Numbered from the stretch's first letter, positions 24,624 through 34,211 are shown. The stretch: DNA of 64,000 bases from Pseudomonas sp. TH41 (GCF_016650695.1 NZ_JAEKFH010000007.1:62001-126000); one strand, 5' to 3'. Translations and numbers: made by a program. The notes: a model not told the origin generated them from the letters alone.

Positions 24624-26324
24624 TTACGCGCCGACCTTCTTGGCAGCGATTTTCTTCAGCTCTTCGTCCCGCAGCTCTCGGCGCAAGATCTTGCCAACGT
24701 TGGTGGTCGGCAACGCATCGCGGAACTCCACAGCCCGTGGAACCTTGTAGCCGGTGACGTTGGCGCGCATATGCTCCATCACCTGTTCCTTGGTCAACGT
24801 CACGCCCGGTTTGACGACGATGAAGATCTTGATCGCCTCACCCGACTTCTCGTCCGGAACACCGATAGCCGCGCATTGCAGCACGCCCGGCAGGGTCGCC
24901 AGCACGTCTTCCAGCTCGTTCGGGTACACGTTGAAACCGGAGACCAGAATCATGTCTTTCTTGCGATCGACGATGCGCATGTAGCCATCAGGCTGGATCA
25001 GCGCGATGTCACCGGTCTTCAACCAGCCTTCGCTGTCGAGGATTTCATCGGTGGCGTCCTGGCGCTTCCAATAGCCCTTCATCACTTGCGGACCTTTCAC
25101 ACACAACTCGCCAATTTCGCCCAACGGCTGTTCAACGCCGGCATCGTCGATGACTTTGCATTGGGTCGATGGCACCGGGATACCGATAGTACCGATCTGA
25201 ATATTCTGGATCGGGTTCACGGTAGCCACCGGGCTGGTTTCGGTCATGCCGTAACCTTCGCAAATCGCGCAACCGGTGACCGCTTTCCAGCGCTCGGCCG
25301 CCGCCAGTTGCAAGGCCATGCCGCCGGACAGGGTAATTTTCAGCGCCGAGAAATCCAGCTTGCGGAAGCCTTCGTTGTTGCACAGGGCCACGAACAGGGT
25401 GTTGAGACCGACGAAACCGCTGAACTTCCACTTCGACAGTTCCTTGACCATTGCCGGCAGGTCGCGCGGGTTGCTGATCAGGATGTTGTGGTTGCCGATC
25501 AGCATCATCGCCATGCAATGAAAGGTGAAGGCATAGATGTGGTACAGCGGCAGCGGTGTGATCAGGATCTCGCAGCCTTCGTGGAGGTTGGAGCCCATCA
25601 GCGCCTTGCACTGCAACATGTTCGCCACGAGGTTGCGGTGAGTCAGCATCGCGCCTTTGGCCACGCCAGTGGTGCCACCGGTGTATTGCAGCACCGCGAC
25701 ATCGCTGCTGGTCGGGTTGGCTTCAGCGACGGGCTGGCCGTGACCTTTGCTCAACACGTCGTTGAACTTGATGGCTTTAGGCAAGTGATACGCCGGGACC
25801 ATCTTCTTCACGTATTTGATGACGCTGTTGATCAGCAGTCGTTTGAGCGGCGGCAGCAGGTCGGCCACTTCGGTGACAATGACGTGCTTGACGCCGGTTT
25901 TCGGCACGACAATCTCGGCCAGATGCGCCATGTTGGCCAGGCAGACCAGGGCTTTGGCGCCGGAGTCGTTGAATTGGTGTTCCATTTCCCGCGCGGTGTA
26001 CAGCGGGTTGGTGTTGACCACGATCAACCCGGCGCGGATGGCACCGAAGACGGCGACCGGGTACTGCAACACGTTAGGCAATTGCACGGCGATTCGATCG
26101 CCCGGCTGCAAGTCGGTATGCTGTTGCAAGTACGCGGCAAAAGCGCCGGACAATTCGTACAGCTCACCGTAGGTAAGCGTCTTGCCCAGGTTGCTGAATG
26201 CCGGTTTGTCGGCGAAGCGTTGGCATGACTGCTTCAACACTGCCTGAATATTCGGATACTCGTCTGGATTGATGTCGGCAGCAATCCCGGCAGGGTACTT
26301 ATCCTTCCAAAAGTCTTCGATCAT
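24624..26324 (-). CDS. fadD1: Long-chain fatty acid CoA ligase FadD1
   Basis: A 566-residue AMP-forming acyl-CoA synthetase. The P-loop signature is YTGGTTGVAKGAMLTHRN (about residues 213-230), the adenylation motif GYGMTETSP (about 360), and the C-terminal hinge GDIALIQPDGYMRIVDRKKDMILVSGFNVYPNELEDVL with the catalytic lysine near KILRRELRDEE. It activates fatty acids for beta-oxidation at the inner membrane. The tandem arrangement with the next gene equals P. aeruginosa fadD2-fadD1 (PA3300-PA3299); this distal copy corresponds to fadD1. A 383-bp gap with a REPIN separates the two, so it may have its own promoter. Confidence 0.92.
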   Translation of the reverse strand: MIEDFWKDKYPAGIAADINPDEYPNIQAVLKQSCQRFADKPAFSNLGKTLTYGELYELSGAFAAYLQQHTDLQPGDRIAVQLPNVLQYPVAVFGAIRAGLIVVNTNPLYTAREMEHQFNDSGAKALVCLANMAHLAEIVVPKTGVKHVIVTEVADLLPPLKRLLINSVIKYVKKMVPAYHLPKAIKFNDVLSKGHGQPVAEANPTSSDVAVLQYTGGTTGVAKGAMLTHRNLVANMLQCKALMGSNLHEGCEILITPLPLYHIYAFTFHCMAMMLIGNHNILISNPRDLPAMVKELSKWKFSGFVGLNTLFVALCNNEGFRKLDFSALKITLSGGMALQLAAAERWKAVTGCAICEGYGMTETSPVATVNPIQNIQIGTIGIPVPSTQCKVIDDAGVEQPLGEIGELCVKGPQVMKGYWKRQDATDEILDSEGWLKTGDIALIQPDGYMRIVDRKKDMILVSGFNVYPNELEDVLATLPGVLQCAAIGVPDEKSGEAIKIFIVVKPGVTLTKEQVMEHMRANVTGYKVPRAVEFRDALPTTNVGKILRRELRDEELKKIAAKKVGA

Positions 26325-26592
26325 GGAAGCCCACTCCTCAGCAACGCGAATTCAATACCGCATTTGATGCGATTATTATTGGTGTTTGATTATTGGTGAG
26401 TCTGGCTTTTACAGAAGGCCGAGAAGTCACAAGCGGGCCGAGAGTAGCAGCTTTGCCAAGGGTCGACTAGAGCCAAAAGCGGCCTCTACGGTCACATTTG
26501 TGACTAGTGACAACTTAATAGTCACTTTTAGAGCAAAGATTCTATAGAGCCTTGAAAGCCTCTGAAATCGGGGCTTTAGGCCCCTTAAAAGC
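26325..26592. other. fadD1 upstream region
   Basis: No gene is supported here. An A/T-rich section at 26360-26400 (CGATTATTATTGGTGTTTGA) and another at 26500-26550 may hold the fadD1 promoter. No clear PsrA or FadR palindrome was seen. Confidence 0.5.
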
Positions 26593-26690
26593 TTCGCGGG
26601 CAAGCCCGCTCCCACAGGTTCGATGTTGTTCACAAAAGGGTGAACGACGCGAAACCTGTGGGAGCGTGGCTTGCCCGCGATCCGCGCGAA
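26593..26690. repeat. REPIN hairpin, group C
   Basis: GCGGGCAAGCCCGCTCCCAC on the left, GTGGGAGCGTGGCTTGCCCG on the right. The outermost bases (GCTTCGCG..CGCGAAGC) also pair. Lies between fadD1 and fadD2. Confidence 0.87.
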
Positions 26691-26707
26691 GCGCGGCCAT
26701 TCAGCGA

Positions 26708-28396
26708 TCAAGCAATATCACGCAACTCCCGCCGCAAAATCTTGCCCACCGGCGTCATCGGCAACGACTCACGCAATACGATGTGCTTGGGCACTTTGTA
26801 CGCCGTGAAGTTTTCCTTGCAGTAGGCCTTCAGTTCTTCAAGGCTGACACCCGATTCGCGGGCCACCACGAACAACTTCACCGCTTCCCCCGAACGCTCG
26901 TCCGGCACGCCGATCACTGCGCAGTTGGCGACTTTCGGGTGCGCCATCACCACGTCTTCAATCTCGTTCGGGTACACGTTGAAACCCGAGACGATGATCA
27001 TGTCCTTCTTGCGGTCGACGATGCGTACAAAACCGTCCGGGTCGATCACGGCGATGTCGCCGGACTTGAACCAGCCCTCGGCATCCAGCACTTCGGCGGT
27101 CGCCTCAGGTTTCTGCCAGTAGCCTTTCATAATCTGCGGGCCCTTGATGCACAGCTCGCCGCGCTCGCCCAACGGTTGCTCGACGCCTTCATCGTTGATG
27201 ACTTTGAGCGTAGTGCCCGGTACCGGCAAGCCGACCGTGCCGATCCGCGATTTATCGCCATAAGGGTTGGTGCAGGCCACCGGTGAGGTTTCAGTCAGGC
27301 CGTAACCTTCAGTGATGCGACAGCCGGTGAGTTCTTCCCAACGCTCGGCGGTGGCCTTGACCAGTGCGGTGCCGCCAGAATTGGTGAGTTTGAGGCTGGA
27401 GAAGTCCAGGGACTTGAAATCCGGATGGTCCATCAGCGCGACGAACAGCGTGTTGAGCCCCAGCAACGCCGAGAACCGCCAGTTTTTCAGCTCCTTGATA
27501 AAGCCGCCGATGTCTCGCGGATTGGTGATCAGCACATTGTGGTTGCCGGTCACCATCATGCACATGCAGTTCGCCGTGAAGGCATAGATATGGTACAGCG
27601 GCAACGGCGCGATCATCACCTCCTGCCCTTCGCGCAGCAACGGCTGACCGTCTTTGCCGAACTGGCCGAGGCAAGCCCGGGCCTGCTGCATGTTTGCCAC
27701 CAGATTGCCATGGGTCAGCATCGCGCCCTTGGCCAGGCCGGTGGTGCCCCCGGTGTATTGCAACACAGCGATGTCGTCGAGGCTGACTTTCAGTGGTTTG
27801 ATGCCCAGACCCCGGCCCAGGCGCAGCGCGCTCTTGAAAGAGATGGCCTGCGGCAAGGAATACGCCGGGACCATTTTCTTGACCTTGCTCACCATGGTAT
27901 TGACCAGCCAGCCCTTGGCGCTGGGCATCAGGTCGCCCATCTTCGCTTCGATCAGGTACTGGATGTCGGTGTCGGGCAGCACTTCCTGGACCTTCTGGCC
28001 GAACACATTCAGGTAAACCAATGCCCGGGCACCGGAATCCTTGAACTGATGACGCATCTCCCGCGCGGTGTACAGCGGGTTGGTGTTGACCACGATCAGT
28101 CCGGCGCGCAAGGCGCCAAACACGGCAATCGGATAATGCAGGACGTTGGGCATTTGCACCGCGATGCGATCCCCCGGCACCAGGTCGGTGTGGGTTTGCA
28201 GGTAACCGGCGAATGCCGCGCTGTAGCGTTCCAGTTCGGCGTAGGTCAGGGTGACGCCCATGTTGCTGAAGGCCGGGCGGTCAGCAAATTTCTTGCAGGA
28301 ACGCTCGAACACCTCAATCACCGACTTATAGGCCCCTTGGTCAATGTCCAGGGGCACGCCGGCCGGGCGTTTGTCATTCCAGAAATCAGGTTGCAT
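26708..28396 (-). CDS. fadD2: Long-chain fatty acid CoA ligase FadD2
   Basis: A 562-residue acyl-CoA synthetase clearly paralogous to FadD1. Motifs are YTGGTTGLAKGAMLTHGN (about 214-231), GYGLTETSPVACTNPYG and GDIAVIDPDGFVRIVDRKKDMIIVSGFNVYPNEIEDVV, ending VGKILRRELRD. It lies next to the divergent hydrolase gene, as fadD2 does in P. aeruginosa. The paralogs differ mainly in the N-terminal fatty-acid side and in an insertion (GQFGKDGQPLLREGQEV), which fits different chain-length preference. Confidence 0.92.
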   Translation of the reverse strand: MQPDFWNDKRPAGVPLDIDQGAYKSVIEVFERSCKKFADRPAFSNMGVTLTYAELERYSAAFAGYLQTHTDLVPGDRIAVQMPNVLHYPIAVFGALRAGLIVVNTNPLYTAREMRHQFKDSGARALVYLNVFGQKVQEVLPDTDIQYLIEAKMGDLMPSAKGWLVNTMVSKVKKMVPAYSLPQAISFKSALRLGRGLGIKPLKVSLDDIAVLQYTGGTTGLAKGAMLTHGNLVANMQQARACLGQFGKDGQPLLREGQEVMIAPLPLYHIYAFTANCMCMMVTGNHNVLITNPRDIGGFIKELKNWRFSALLGLNTLFVALMDHPDFKSLDFSSLKLTNSGGTALVKATAERWEELTGCRITEGYGLTETSPVACTNPYGDKSRIGTVGLPVPGTTLKVINDEGVEQPLGERGELCIKGPQIMKGYWQKPEATAEVLDAEGWFKSGDIAVIDPDGFVRIVDRKKDMIIVSGFNVYPNEIEDVVMAHPKVANCAVIGVPDERSGEAVKLFVVARESGVSLEELKAYCKENFTAYKVPKHIVLRESLPMTPVGKILRRELRDIA

Positions 28397-28642
28397 TGTT
28401 CTTGTCCTCGTTACCTGAACCTATCCGGGGGCCGCTTTTCTGTCGTTTCTGAAAAGCCAAGCGAAAAGCGGAGCTTCACGGACACTAGCAGCTATGACGA
28501 ATCAGGCAAATATGCCAACGGGCGTCATTGATCGTGTGAATCTTCCCGCCGTGGCGTGGCCTGATCAGACGACACGTGTGGGATGCGCTATACAATGCAA
28601 CGACGCCTATGCCACCTGTAGCCCTATGCAAAAGGAATCGCC

Positions 28643-29587
28643 ATGATCCACGATACTTTCTGGCTGACCGCGAGTGACCGCAGTCGCCTTTTCGTCAACC
28701 AGTGGCTACCTGCTGGCCCACTCAAGGCAGTCATCCTGCTGGCCCATGGCATGGCTGAACACAGTGGTCGCTACGCCCGTCTGGCAGAAAAACTCTGCGA
28801 ACAGGGCTACGGTGTTTATGCAATGGACCTGCGTGGACATGGCAAAACTGCCGAAAACGGGACGCTGGGCCATTTCGCCGACGATGACGGGTGGTGCAAG
28901 GTCGTCGGTGACCTGGCGAGCCTGAATCAGCACATCGGCCAACAGCATTCCGGCGTGCCGATCGTGCTGCTCGGTCATAGCATGGGCAGCTACATCGCTC
29001 AGGCCTATCTGCTGCATCACAGCGCCAGCCTGTACGGTGCCATTCTCAGCGGATCAAACTTTCAACCCATCGCGCTTTATCGTGCGGCGCGGCAAATCGC
29101 CCGTCTCGAAAAGCTGCGCCAGGGCCCCAAAGGTCGCAGCGCCTTGATCGAATGGTTGTCGTTCGGCTCGTTCAACAAGTCATTCAAGCCGGTGCGTACC
29201 CAATTCGACTGGCTCAGCCGCGATCCGGCAGAGGTCGATCTGTACGCCAATGACCCGCTTTGCGGCTTTCGCTGCACCAATCAGCTGTGGATCGATTTGC
29301 TTGGCGGGTTGCAGCAAATCAGCAAAGCGTCCAATCTCGCCCAGATCGATCCGGGCCTGCCGCTATTGGTGATAGGCGGCGAATGTGATCCGGTGAGTGA
29401 AGGCAAACGTCTGAAAAGTCTGGCCCACGCGCTGCGGGAGGCTGGCAGCCGCCATCTGCAACTGACTATTTACCCGCAGGCACGGCACGAACTGTTCAAC
29501 GAGAGTAATCGTGATGAAGTGATCGCCGACGTGTTGAACTGGATCGCCCAGACGCTGAGTACTGGCCGACCGCACAGAACCGAATAG
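28643..29587 (+). CDS. Alpha/beta hydrolase (monoacylglycerol lipase / lysophospholipase-like)
   Basis: A 314-residue serine hydrolase of the Hydrolase_4 group. The oxyanion region is ILLAHGMAEHSGRYARLAEKLCEQGYGVYAMDLRGHGKT, the nucleophile elbow GHSMGS (about residue 113), the acid in GGECDPVSEG (about 253) and the histidine in YPQARHELFNE (about 280). All of the triad is present. Divergent from fadD2 and 42 bp upstream of phaJ1, the same set as in P. aeruginosa (PA3300-PA3302). It probably releases fatty acids that FadD2 then activates. Confidence 0.9.
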   Translation: MIHDTFWLTASDRSRLFVNQWLPAGPLKAVILLAHGMAEHSGRYARLAEKLCEQGYGVYAMDLRGHGKTAENGTLGHFADDDGWCKVVGDLASLNQHIGQQHSGVPIVLLGHSMGSYIAQAYLLHHSASLYGAILSGSNFQPIALYRAARQIARLEKLRQGPKGRSALIEWLSFGSFNKSFKPVRTQFDWLSRDPAEVDLYANDPLCGFRCTNQLWIDLLGGLQQISKASNLAQIDPGLPLLVIGGECDPVSEGKRLKSLAHALREAGSRHLQLTIYPQARHELFNESNRDEVIADVLNWIAQTLSTGRPHRTE

Positions 29588-29629
29588 TTTTTTTGTGATT
29601 TTTTTTATTCGTGACAGGAATTGAGACAC

Positions 29630-30100
29630 ATGACCCAGGTTACCAACACCCCCTACGAAGCCCTTGAAATCGGTCAGACCGCCAGCTACAGCAAGACGGT
29701 CGAAGAGCGTGACATTCAGTTGTTCGCCGCCATGTCCGGTGACCACAATCCGGTGCACCTGGACGCTGAATTCGCCGCCGGCACCATGTTCAAGGAGCGC
29801 ATCGCACACGGCATGTTCAGCGGCGCGCTGATCAGTGCAGCCGTTGCCTGCGAGCTGCCTGGGCCGGGGACTATTTATATCGGTCAGCAGATGAGCTTTC
29901 AGAAGCCGGTGAAGATTGGTGACACGCTGACCGTGCGCCTGGAGATTCTCGAGAAGCTGCCAAAGTTTCGCGTGCGTATTGCCACTCGGGTATTCAACCA
30001 GCGCGATGAGTTGGTGGTGGATGGCGAAGCGGAGATTCTGGCACCGCGCAAGCAGCAGACCGTGACATTACCGACTCTGCCGGCGATCAGCATCGGTTGA
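29630..30100 (+). CDS. phaJ1: (R)-specific enoyl-CoA hydratase PhaJ1 (MaoC-like)
   Basis: A 156-residue hot-dog-fold hydratase with the hydratase 2 motif FAAMSGDHNPVHLDAEFAAGTMFKERIAHGMFSGALISA, giving the catalytic Asp and His. The sequence is close to PhaJ1 of P. aeruginosa. It converts trans-2-enoyl-CoA to (R)-3-hydroxyacyl-CoA, linking beta-oxidation to medium-chain polyhydroxyalkanoate monomers. ATG 29630 is taken; a TTG three codons upstream is less likely. Co-directional with the hydrolase and probably co-transcribed. Confidence 0.93.
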   Translation: MTQVTNTPYEALEIGQTASYSKTVEERDIQLFAAMSGDHNPVHLDAEFAAGTMFKERIAHGMFSGALISAAVACELPGPGTIYIGQQMSFQKPVKIGDTLTVRLEILEKLPKFRVRIATRVFNQRDELVVDGEAEILAPRKQQTVTLPTLPAISIG

Positions 30101-30109
30101 TGCCGTACA

Positions 30110-30246
30110 CCTGTAGGAGCGAGCTTGCTCGCGAAAGACGTTAACGATAACGCGTTCGTCCTGAATAAACGCGTGGCTCTCAAGTCCTTCGCGAGCAAGC
30201 TCGCTCCTACAGGTGGCTCGGGCCGCGTTCGGACGATCTTTTGATC
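30110..30246. repeat. REPIN hairpin, group A1, followed by a group B end with 16-bp module
   Basis: Hairpin 30110-30213 with the A1 spacer. Immediately after its outer end comes GGCT-CGGGCCGCGTTCGGAC-GATCTTTTGATCTT (module at 30219-30234), the inner part of a group B REP in which the usual GC is replaced by the 16-bp module. Confidence 0.88.
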
Positions 30247-31107
30247 TTAGGGCCTCTCCTGCACCTGCACACTCGCCGTCATCCCCGAACTCAAGTTGAT
30301 CCCATCGGGCACCTTGTCCAGTTTGATCCGCACTGGAATGCGCTGCGCCAGCCTGACCCAGTTAAACGTCGGTTCCACTTCCGCCAGTAACTGCCCATCC
30401 GGCGTGGTGTTGCGGTCGGTGATCCCGCGACTGATGCTTTCCACCTGCCCGTCCAGTGCCTCCCCCGCACTCATCAACCACACCTTCACCGGATCGCCCA
30501 CACGAATCCTCGGCAGTTTGGTTTCTTCAAAATACGCCTGCACATAAAAAGTCGAATCATCGATCAACGCCATCACTGACTGCCCGGCATTCACGTAGTT
30601 ACCTTCCGCCAGACGCAGGTTGGTGATGTGGCCGTTACGCGGCGCGTGGACCTGGCTGCGGGCCAGGTTGAGTTCGGCGACTTTGGCTTCGGCCTGGGCC
30701 TCACGCAGTTCTCCACGGGCGATGCCGGCATTGATTTGCGCATTCTCGCGTAGCTCGGCACTGATCGCTTGCGGTCCGAGGCTGGCACGCCGGCCGGCTT
30801 CGCGTTCACGCAGATTGAGTTGCTGCTGGCGGGTCTGCACCACCGCTTGAGCTTTCTCCAGCGCGGCTTCGAAACGGTCGCGGTCGATGCTCATCAACAA
30901 GTCGCCTGCCTTGACCTGCTGGTTATCGAACGCTTTGAGTTCACGCACCCAACCCGACACGTCGGGGGCGATGACCACCACGTCAGCGCGGATCCGCGCA
31001 TCGCGGGTCCAGGGTGTCAGCATGTAGTACTGCCACAAATGAAATCCGGCGAAGATCGCCACCGCCACCAGGCACAGGGTTACCGCGACACGTACGGGTG
31101 TACGCAT
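30247..31107 (-). CDS. HlyD-type membrane fusion protein (AaeA-like)
   Basis: A 286-residue periplasmic adaptor anchored by one N-terminal helix (VAVTLCLVAVAIFAGFHLW). Biotinyl-lipoyl halves are at about 45-75 and 165-200 (SQVHAPRNGHITNLRLAEGNYVNAGQSVMALID). They flank a coiled-coil hairpin (FEAALEKAQAVVQTRQQQLNLREREAGRR). A beta-barrel end follows (KVWLMSAGEALDGQVESISRGI). ATG 31107 is preferred; the longer frame overlaps DUF1656. Third gene of a FUSC-DUF1656-MFP operon, which in E. coli (AaeXAB) exports aromatic acids. Confidence 0.92.
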   Translation of the reverse strand: MRTPVRVAVTLCLVAVAIFAGFHLWQYYMLTPWTRDARIRADVVVIAPDVSGWVRELKAFDNQQVKAGDLLMSIDRDRFEAALEKAQAVVQTRQQQLNLREREAGRRASLGPQAISAELRENAQINAGIARGELREAQAEAKVAELNLARSQVHAPRNGHITNLRLAEGNYVNAGQSVMALIDDSTFYVQAYFEETKLPRIRVGDPVKVWLMSAGEALDGQVESISRGITDRNTTPDGQLLAEVEPTFNWVRLAQRIPVRIKLDKVPDGINLSSGMTASVQVQERP

Positions 31108-31118
31108 GTTCAACTCCT

Positions 31119-31325
31119 TTATAAAGGTCCGAGCACGACGGTGATCAGGGTCAATACACAGACGTACAAGGCGCAATCGAAGAGTGCTTCGTGCCAGATC
31201 CAGCGGCCCACGGGCGTCAGGCGCAACAGCATGCGCAAGGCCCCGGTGACCAGCAGCGCCAGCACCACATAAATCAGAAACGGACTGAGCAGCACACCGC
31301 CCACCGACCATTCACGCAAGCCCAT
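31119..31325 (-). CDS. DUF1656 small membrane protein (AaeX-like)
   Basis: A 68-residue protein with two hydrophobic helices: MGLREWSVGGVLLSPFLIYVVLALLVTGALRMLLRL and LFDCALYVCVLTLITVVLGPL. Its start overlaps the end of the FUSC gene by 14 bp, and the MFP gene begins 11 bp after its stop. It is a constant companion of such operons; the exact role is unknown. Confidence 0.92.
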   Translation of the reverse strand: MGLREWSVGGVLLSPFLIYVVLALLVTGALRMLLRLTPVGRWIWHEALFDCALYVCVLTLITVVLGPL

Positions 31326-33300
31326 GACTTTGCTCCTGTTGACGACACCAGGCACGCCAGCTGTTCTGCAACTGCAGCACTGCGCCCTGGGCCAGTTTTA
31401 CGGCATCGCTGGGGGGCAACGCGTACAACGTCTTCAAGAACTCTTCGCTGGGTTGCTCCAGCGCATCGGCATGGTTGCCGGCCGGACCTTGCACCAGGGC
31501 TTTTTCCAGCTGTTCGAGATAACGCCGTTGCGGCGCACTGACCGGCACTTGCGCGACCGCCAGGCTCAAACGCAGATGCAGCAATTCGTCGCCGATGTCC
31601 AAGCCCAGCAAACCGTCATCCCAACGACTGCGCGCCTGTTCCGGCAATTCAGGGTAGTGCCGCGCCAGTTGCAGCAAGCGGTCGGCCATTCGTCCGCCGA
31701 ACCAGCTTTCGGCACCGCGCAGGTTGCGTCGGGTCAGGCGCCCCAGATCGTCGAGGGTCGCCGCCAACAACCGTCGGCCATGCCACGCCGGGTTGCGCAG
31801 GATCAGCAAGTGGAACGCCAGCACGGCGGCGCCGACACCAATGATCATGGCCTGAGCACTGTTGAAGAAATTCGCGACATCGAATTTCATGGTGTTGAGC
31901 GGCGAGACCAACACGATGAAGTGCAGACAGAACGACGTGGCCGTGGCGCCGATCTGCGGCTTGGCCATGCCCAGCGCCCCGAGAAACAGTGGCACACCCA
32001 TGCCCATGCAGAGCAACGCAAAACCACTCCACTGCGGCAGCAGAATCTGACCGACGATAAACGCCGACGGGACCGCCAACAGGATGCCGCGCAGGAAACT
32101 CATGCCGATCTGGGCACCGTTTTCACGGCTGGCAAACAGGCTGCACACCACACAGGTCAGCACCAGCGCACCCGACGCGGCGGGCCACGCAGTCGCCAGC
32201 CAGAAGCACGAGACCACCAGAAACGCCAAGGCACTGCGGGCACCGAAAACCAGGGCCAATGGCAGGTCGCGATGCGGCGTCAGGGTTCGCGGCGGATCGA
32301 CCGTTTCCTTGCCCTCCTCCACCGCTTTCAACGCTGCGGTCGCGGCCATAGCGGTATCGAGCAACAACGTGAAACGGGCCAGGCAGTAACTCTGCGCGGA
32401 GCTGATGTGGGGGTCATGGGACGCGTCGAGCAGTTGCGGTCGCAAGGCTTGCAGGGTCGGCGTATCGGAACCCTTGAGCGCCTCCTGCACCTCGGTCATC
32501 CACGGCGACAGGTGCTCGGCTTCCTGCGGTTCCAACTGCTTCCACTGACGGCGTACCGAACGCGCGATGCGCAGCAACATCAACAGTTTCTGGCTCAACC
32601 CGCTGATGGCCCGCGCGCGTTGTCGACCAAGTCCGCCTTCAAACCAGGCGTGCTCGCGCTGGGCATCCACGGCGACGATCCTGCCGAGAATTTCCAGTAG
32701 ACCTTTACGCGCCTGGCTATCGCCGGCCAGGGTCGCGCGCGCGGCCTTCGTGCCACTTTCCCACGCCGCCCGGGCCTGATCCGACAGTTGCCGTTCGACC
32801 CGCATCGGCCACAGCAGCGCACTGGTCGCTGTGGCGCAGAGAATGCCCAGGCAGATTTCCGTACAGCGAGCCACCGCTTGATCAAACACCGTGAGCGGAT
32901 GGGCAATGGCGGGCAATGCGATGATCGCCACTGTGTAACCGGCCAGCACGAAGGAATAGGACCAGGCACTGCGCAGCAAGGTCGAACTCGCCGTACACAG
33001 CCCGAGCCACAACGCCAACGCCAACAGAAACAGCCACGGTGTCTGGGCGAACAACCCCATGAACACCACCGACATGAGCGTCCCGACCAGCGTACCCAAC
33101 AGCCGCGCCAAGCCTTTTTGCACCACCATTCCAGACAACGGCTGAGCGACGATGAATGCCGTCATCAAGGCCCAGGCCGGCTGCTCCAGCCCCCAGCGCA
33201 ACGCCAGCCACAGCGACAGGCCGCCGCCGATCAACGTCTTGATCGCGAACTGAATGGCGCGGCGGTCAGGCGCAAACAAAGCCTGGAAAGTGATCGGCAC
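31312..33300 (-). CDS. FUSC family efflux transporter (AaeB-like)
   Basis: A 662-residue inner-membrane transporter with two blocks of hydrophobic helices (about residues 15-160 and 355-500), each followed by a cytoplasmic region. It starts MPITFQALFAPDRRAIQFAIKTLIGGGLSLWLALRWGLEQPAWALMTAFIVAQPLSGMVVQKGLARLLGTLVG, typical of AaeB/FusC. First gene of the three-gene efflux operon; substrates are probably aromatic carboxylates or similar compounds, by family. No dedicated regulator is adjacent. Confidence 0.93.
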   Translation of the reverse strand: MPITFQALFAPDRRAIQFAIKTLIGGGLSLWLALRWGLEQPAWALMTAFIVAQPLSGMVVQKGLARLLGTLVGTLMSVVFMGLFAQTPWLFLLALALWLGLCTASSTLLRSAWSYSFVLAGYTVAIIALPAIAHPLTVFDQAVARCTEICLGILCATATSALLWPMRVERQLSDQARAAWESGTKAARATLAGDSQARKGLLEILGRIVAVDAQREHAWFEGGLGRQRARAISGLSQKLLMLLRIARSVRRQWKQLEPQEAEHLSPWMTEVQEALKGSDTPTLQALRPQLLDASHDPHISSAQSYCLARFTLLLDTAMAATAALKAVEEGKETVDPPRTLTPHRDLPLALVFGARSALAFLVVSCFWLATAWPAASGALVLTCVVCSLFASRENGAQIGMSFLRGILLAVPSAFIVGQILLPQWSGFALLCMGMGVPLFLGALGMAKPQIGATATSFCLHFIVLVSPLNTMKFDVANFFNSAQAMIIGVGAAVLAFHLLILRNPAWHGRRLLAATLDDLGRLTRRNLRGAESWFGGRMADRLLQLARHYPELPEQARSRWDDGLLGLDIGDELLHLRLSLAVAQVPVSAPQRRYLEQLEKALVQGPAGNHADALEQPSEEFLKTLYALPPSDAVKLAQGAVLQLQNSWRAWCRQQEQSHGLA

Positions 33301-33355
33301 GTAAAACTCTCTTGAAAGGACGATTTAACGGTAGACGGCTTCGATGCGAAGACAT

Positions 33356-33463
33356 CAAAAGATCGCAGCTTATGTAGGAGCTGCCGAAGGCTGCGATCTT
33401 TTGGCGGCATTGAGGTCGCCCAAAAGCAAGATCAAAAGATCGCAGCCTTCGGCAGCTCCTACA
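33356..33463. repeat. REPIN, group B
   Basis: TGTAGGAGCTGCCGAAGGCT followed by its mirror AAGATCGCAGCCTTCGGCAG, plus an additional cut copy of the inner element at 33356-33370. Confidence 0.85.
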
Positions 33464-33494
33464 AGGGCCGATGTCAGTGTTAATCGCCAGGCAC

Positions 33495-33524
33495 AAAAAA
33501 ACGCCAGACTGGCTGGCGTTTTTG
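33495..33524 (-). terminator. Rho-independent terminator
   Basis: AAAAAACGCCAG-ACTGG-CTGGCGTTTTT: GC stem with A and T runs, 16 bp after the stop of the PA2169-family gene. Confidence 0.88.
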
Positions 33525-33539
33525 ACAGACAACGAACGC

Positions 33540-34007
33540 TTACGAGCGTGCGCGAGCCTGGTTACGCAGGGCTTTTACCTGATCGTGATTACGTTGCACG
33601 CCGTGATACTGACGTTCAACCAGGTCACGAATGCCTACCAGGTTGTGTTTGTTGATTTTTTCGAGGGCGTCCTTGTACGCCTTCAACGCGTGGTCTTCAC
33701 CGCGCTCGGCTTCGTTCAACACGGCCTCTTCACCTTTACCGGTGAACATCGCTTTCACGTCAACCCAACGACGGTGCAAGTCACCGCTGACGCTAGTGGA
33801 GGTTTCGGGATCGCCGCCCATCGAACGTACCGTGCTCTGCAGTTCCGCCGCAGCGGTTGCACAATCGGCCGAGCGTTGCACGAACAGGGTTTTGAGTTCA
33901 GGGTGTTTGATGTCTTCAGCGCAAGTCTTGAACCCTTCCTGACCGTCTTTACTGGTTTCAATCAGGTCGTTGAGTACAGAAATCGCTTCTTTATTCATGT
34001 CGGTCAT
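33540..34007 (-). CDS. PA2169 family four-helix-bundle protein (DUF2383)
   Basis: A 155-residue ferritin-like all-helical protein: MNKEAISVLNDLIETSKDGQEGFKTCAEDIKHPELKTLFVQRSADCATAAAELQSTVRSMGGDPETSTSVSGDLHRRWVDVKAMFTG. This is the typical pattern of the PA2169 family. Its role is unknown; the family is often stress-induced. Single gene with its own terminator. Confidence 0.92.
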   Translation of the reverse strand: MTDMNKEAISVLNDLIETSKDGQEGFKTCAEDIKHPELKTLFVQRSADCATAAAELQSTVRSMGGDPETSTSVSGDLHRRWVDVKAMFTGKGEEAVLNEAERGEDHALKAYKDALEKINKHNLVGIRDLVERQYHGVQRNHDQVKALRNQARARS

Positions 34008-34211
34008 TTTTCAATTCCTTGCGGGTTGATGAAAGATGCAATAACCGTTGCACCCTGCATGCCAGCTTCGAATTTGTTAACTAATCGTTATTATTCAATG
34101 ACTTAATTTTTATAACCGAATCTGTATCCGCTTTTTTTGCATGATCTGTCATTTGGCCTGCATGCAGAATGCCTGTATTTTCCTGACTGTTTGAATCACG
34201 ACGACTCATTG

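Noticed and set aside
24579..26228. A 549-codon open frame on the + strand
   Set aside because: It is exactly antisense to fadD1, has low-complexity His/Gln/Arg-rich composition, and follows from the codon bias of the real gene.
26325..28642. PsrA/FadR-type operators upstream of the fadD genes
   Set aside because: No palindrome close to known consensus could be identified by eye.
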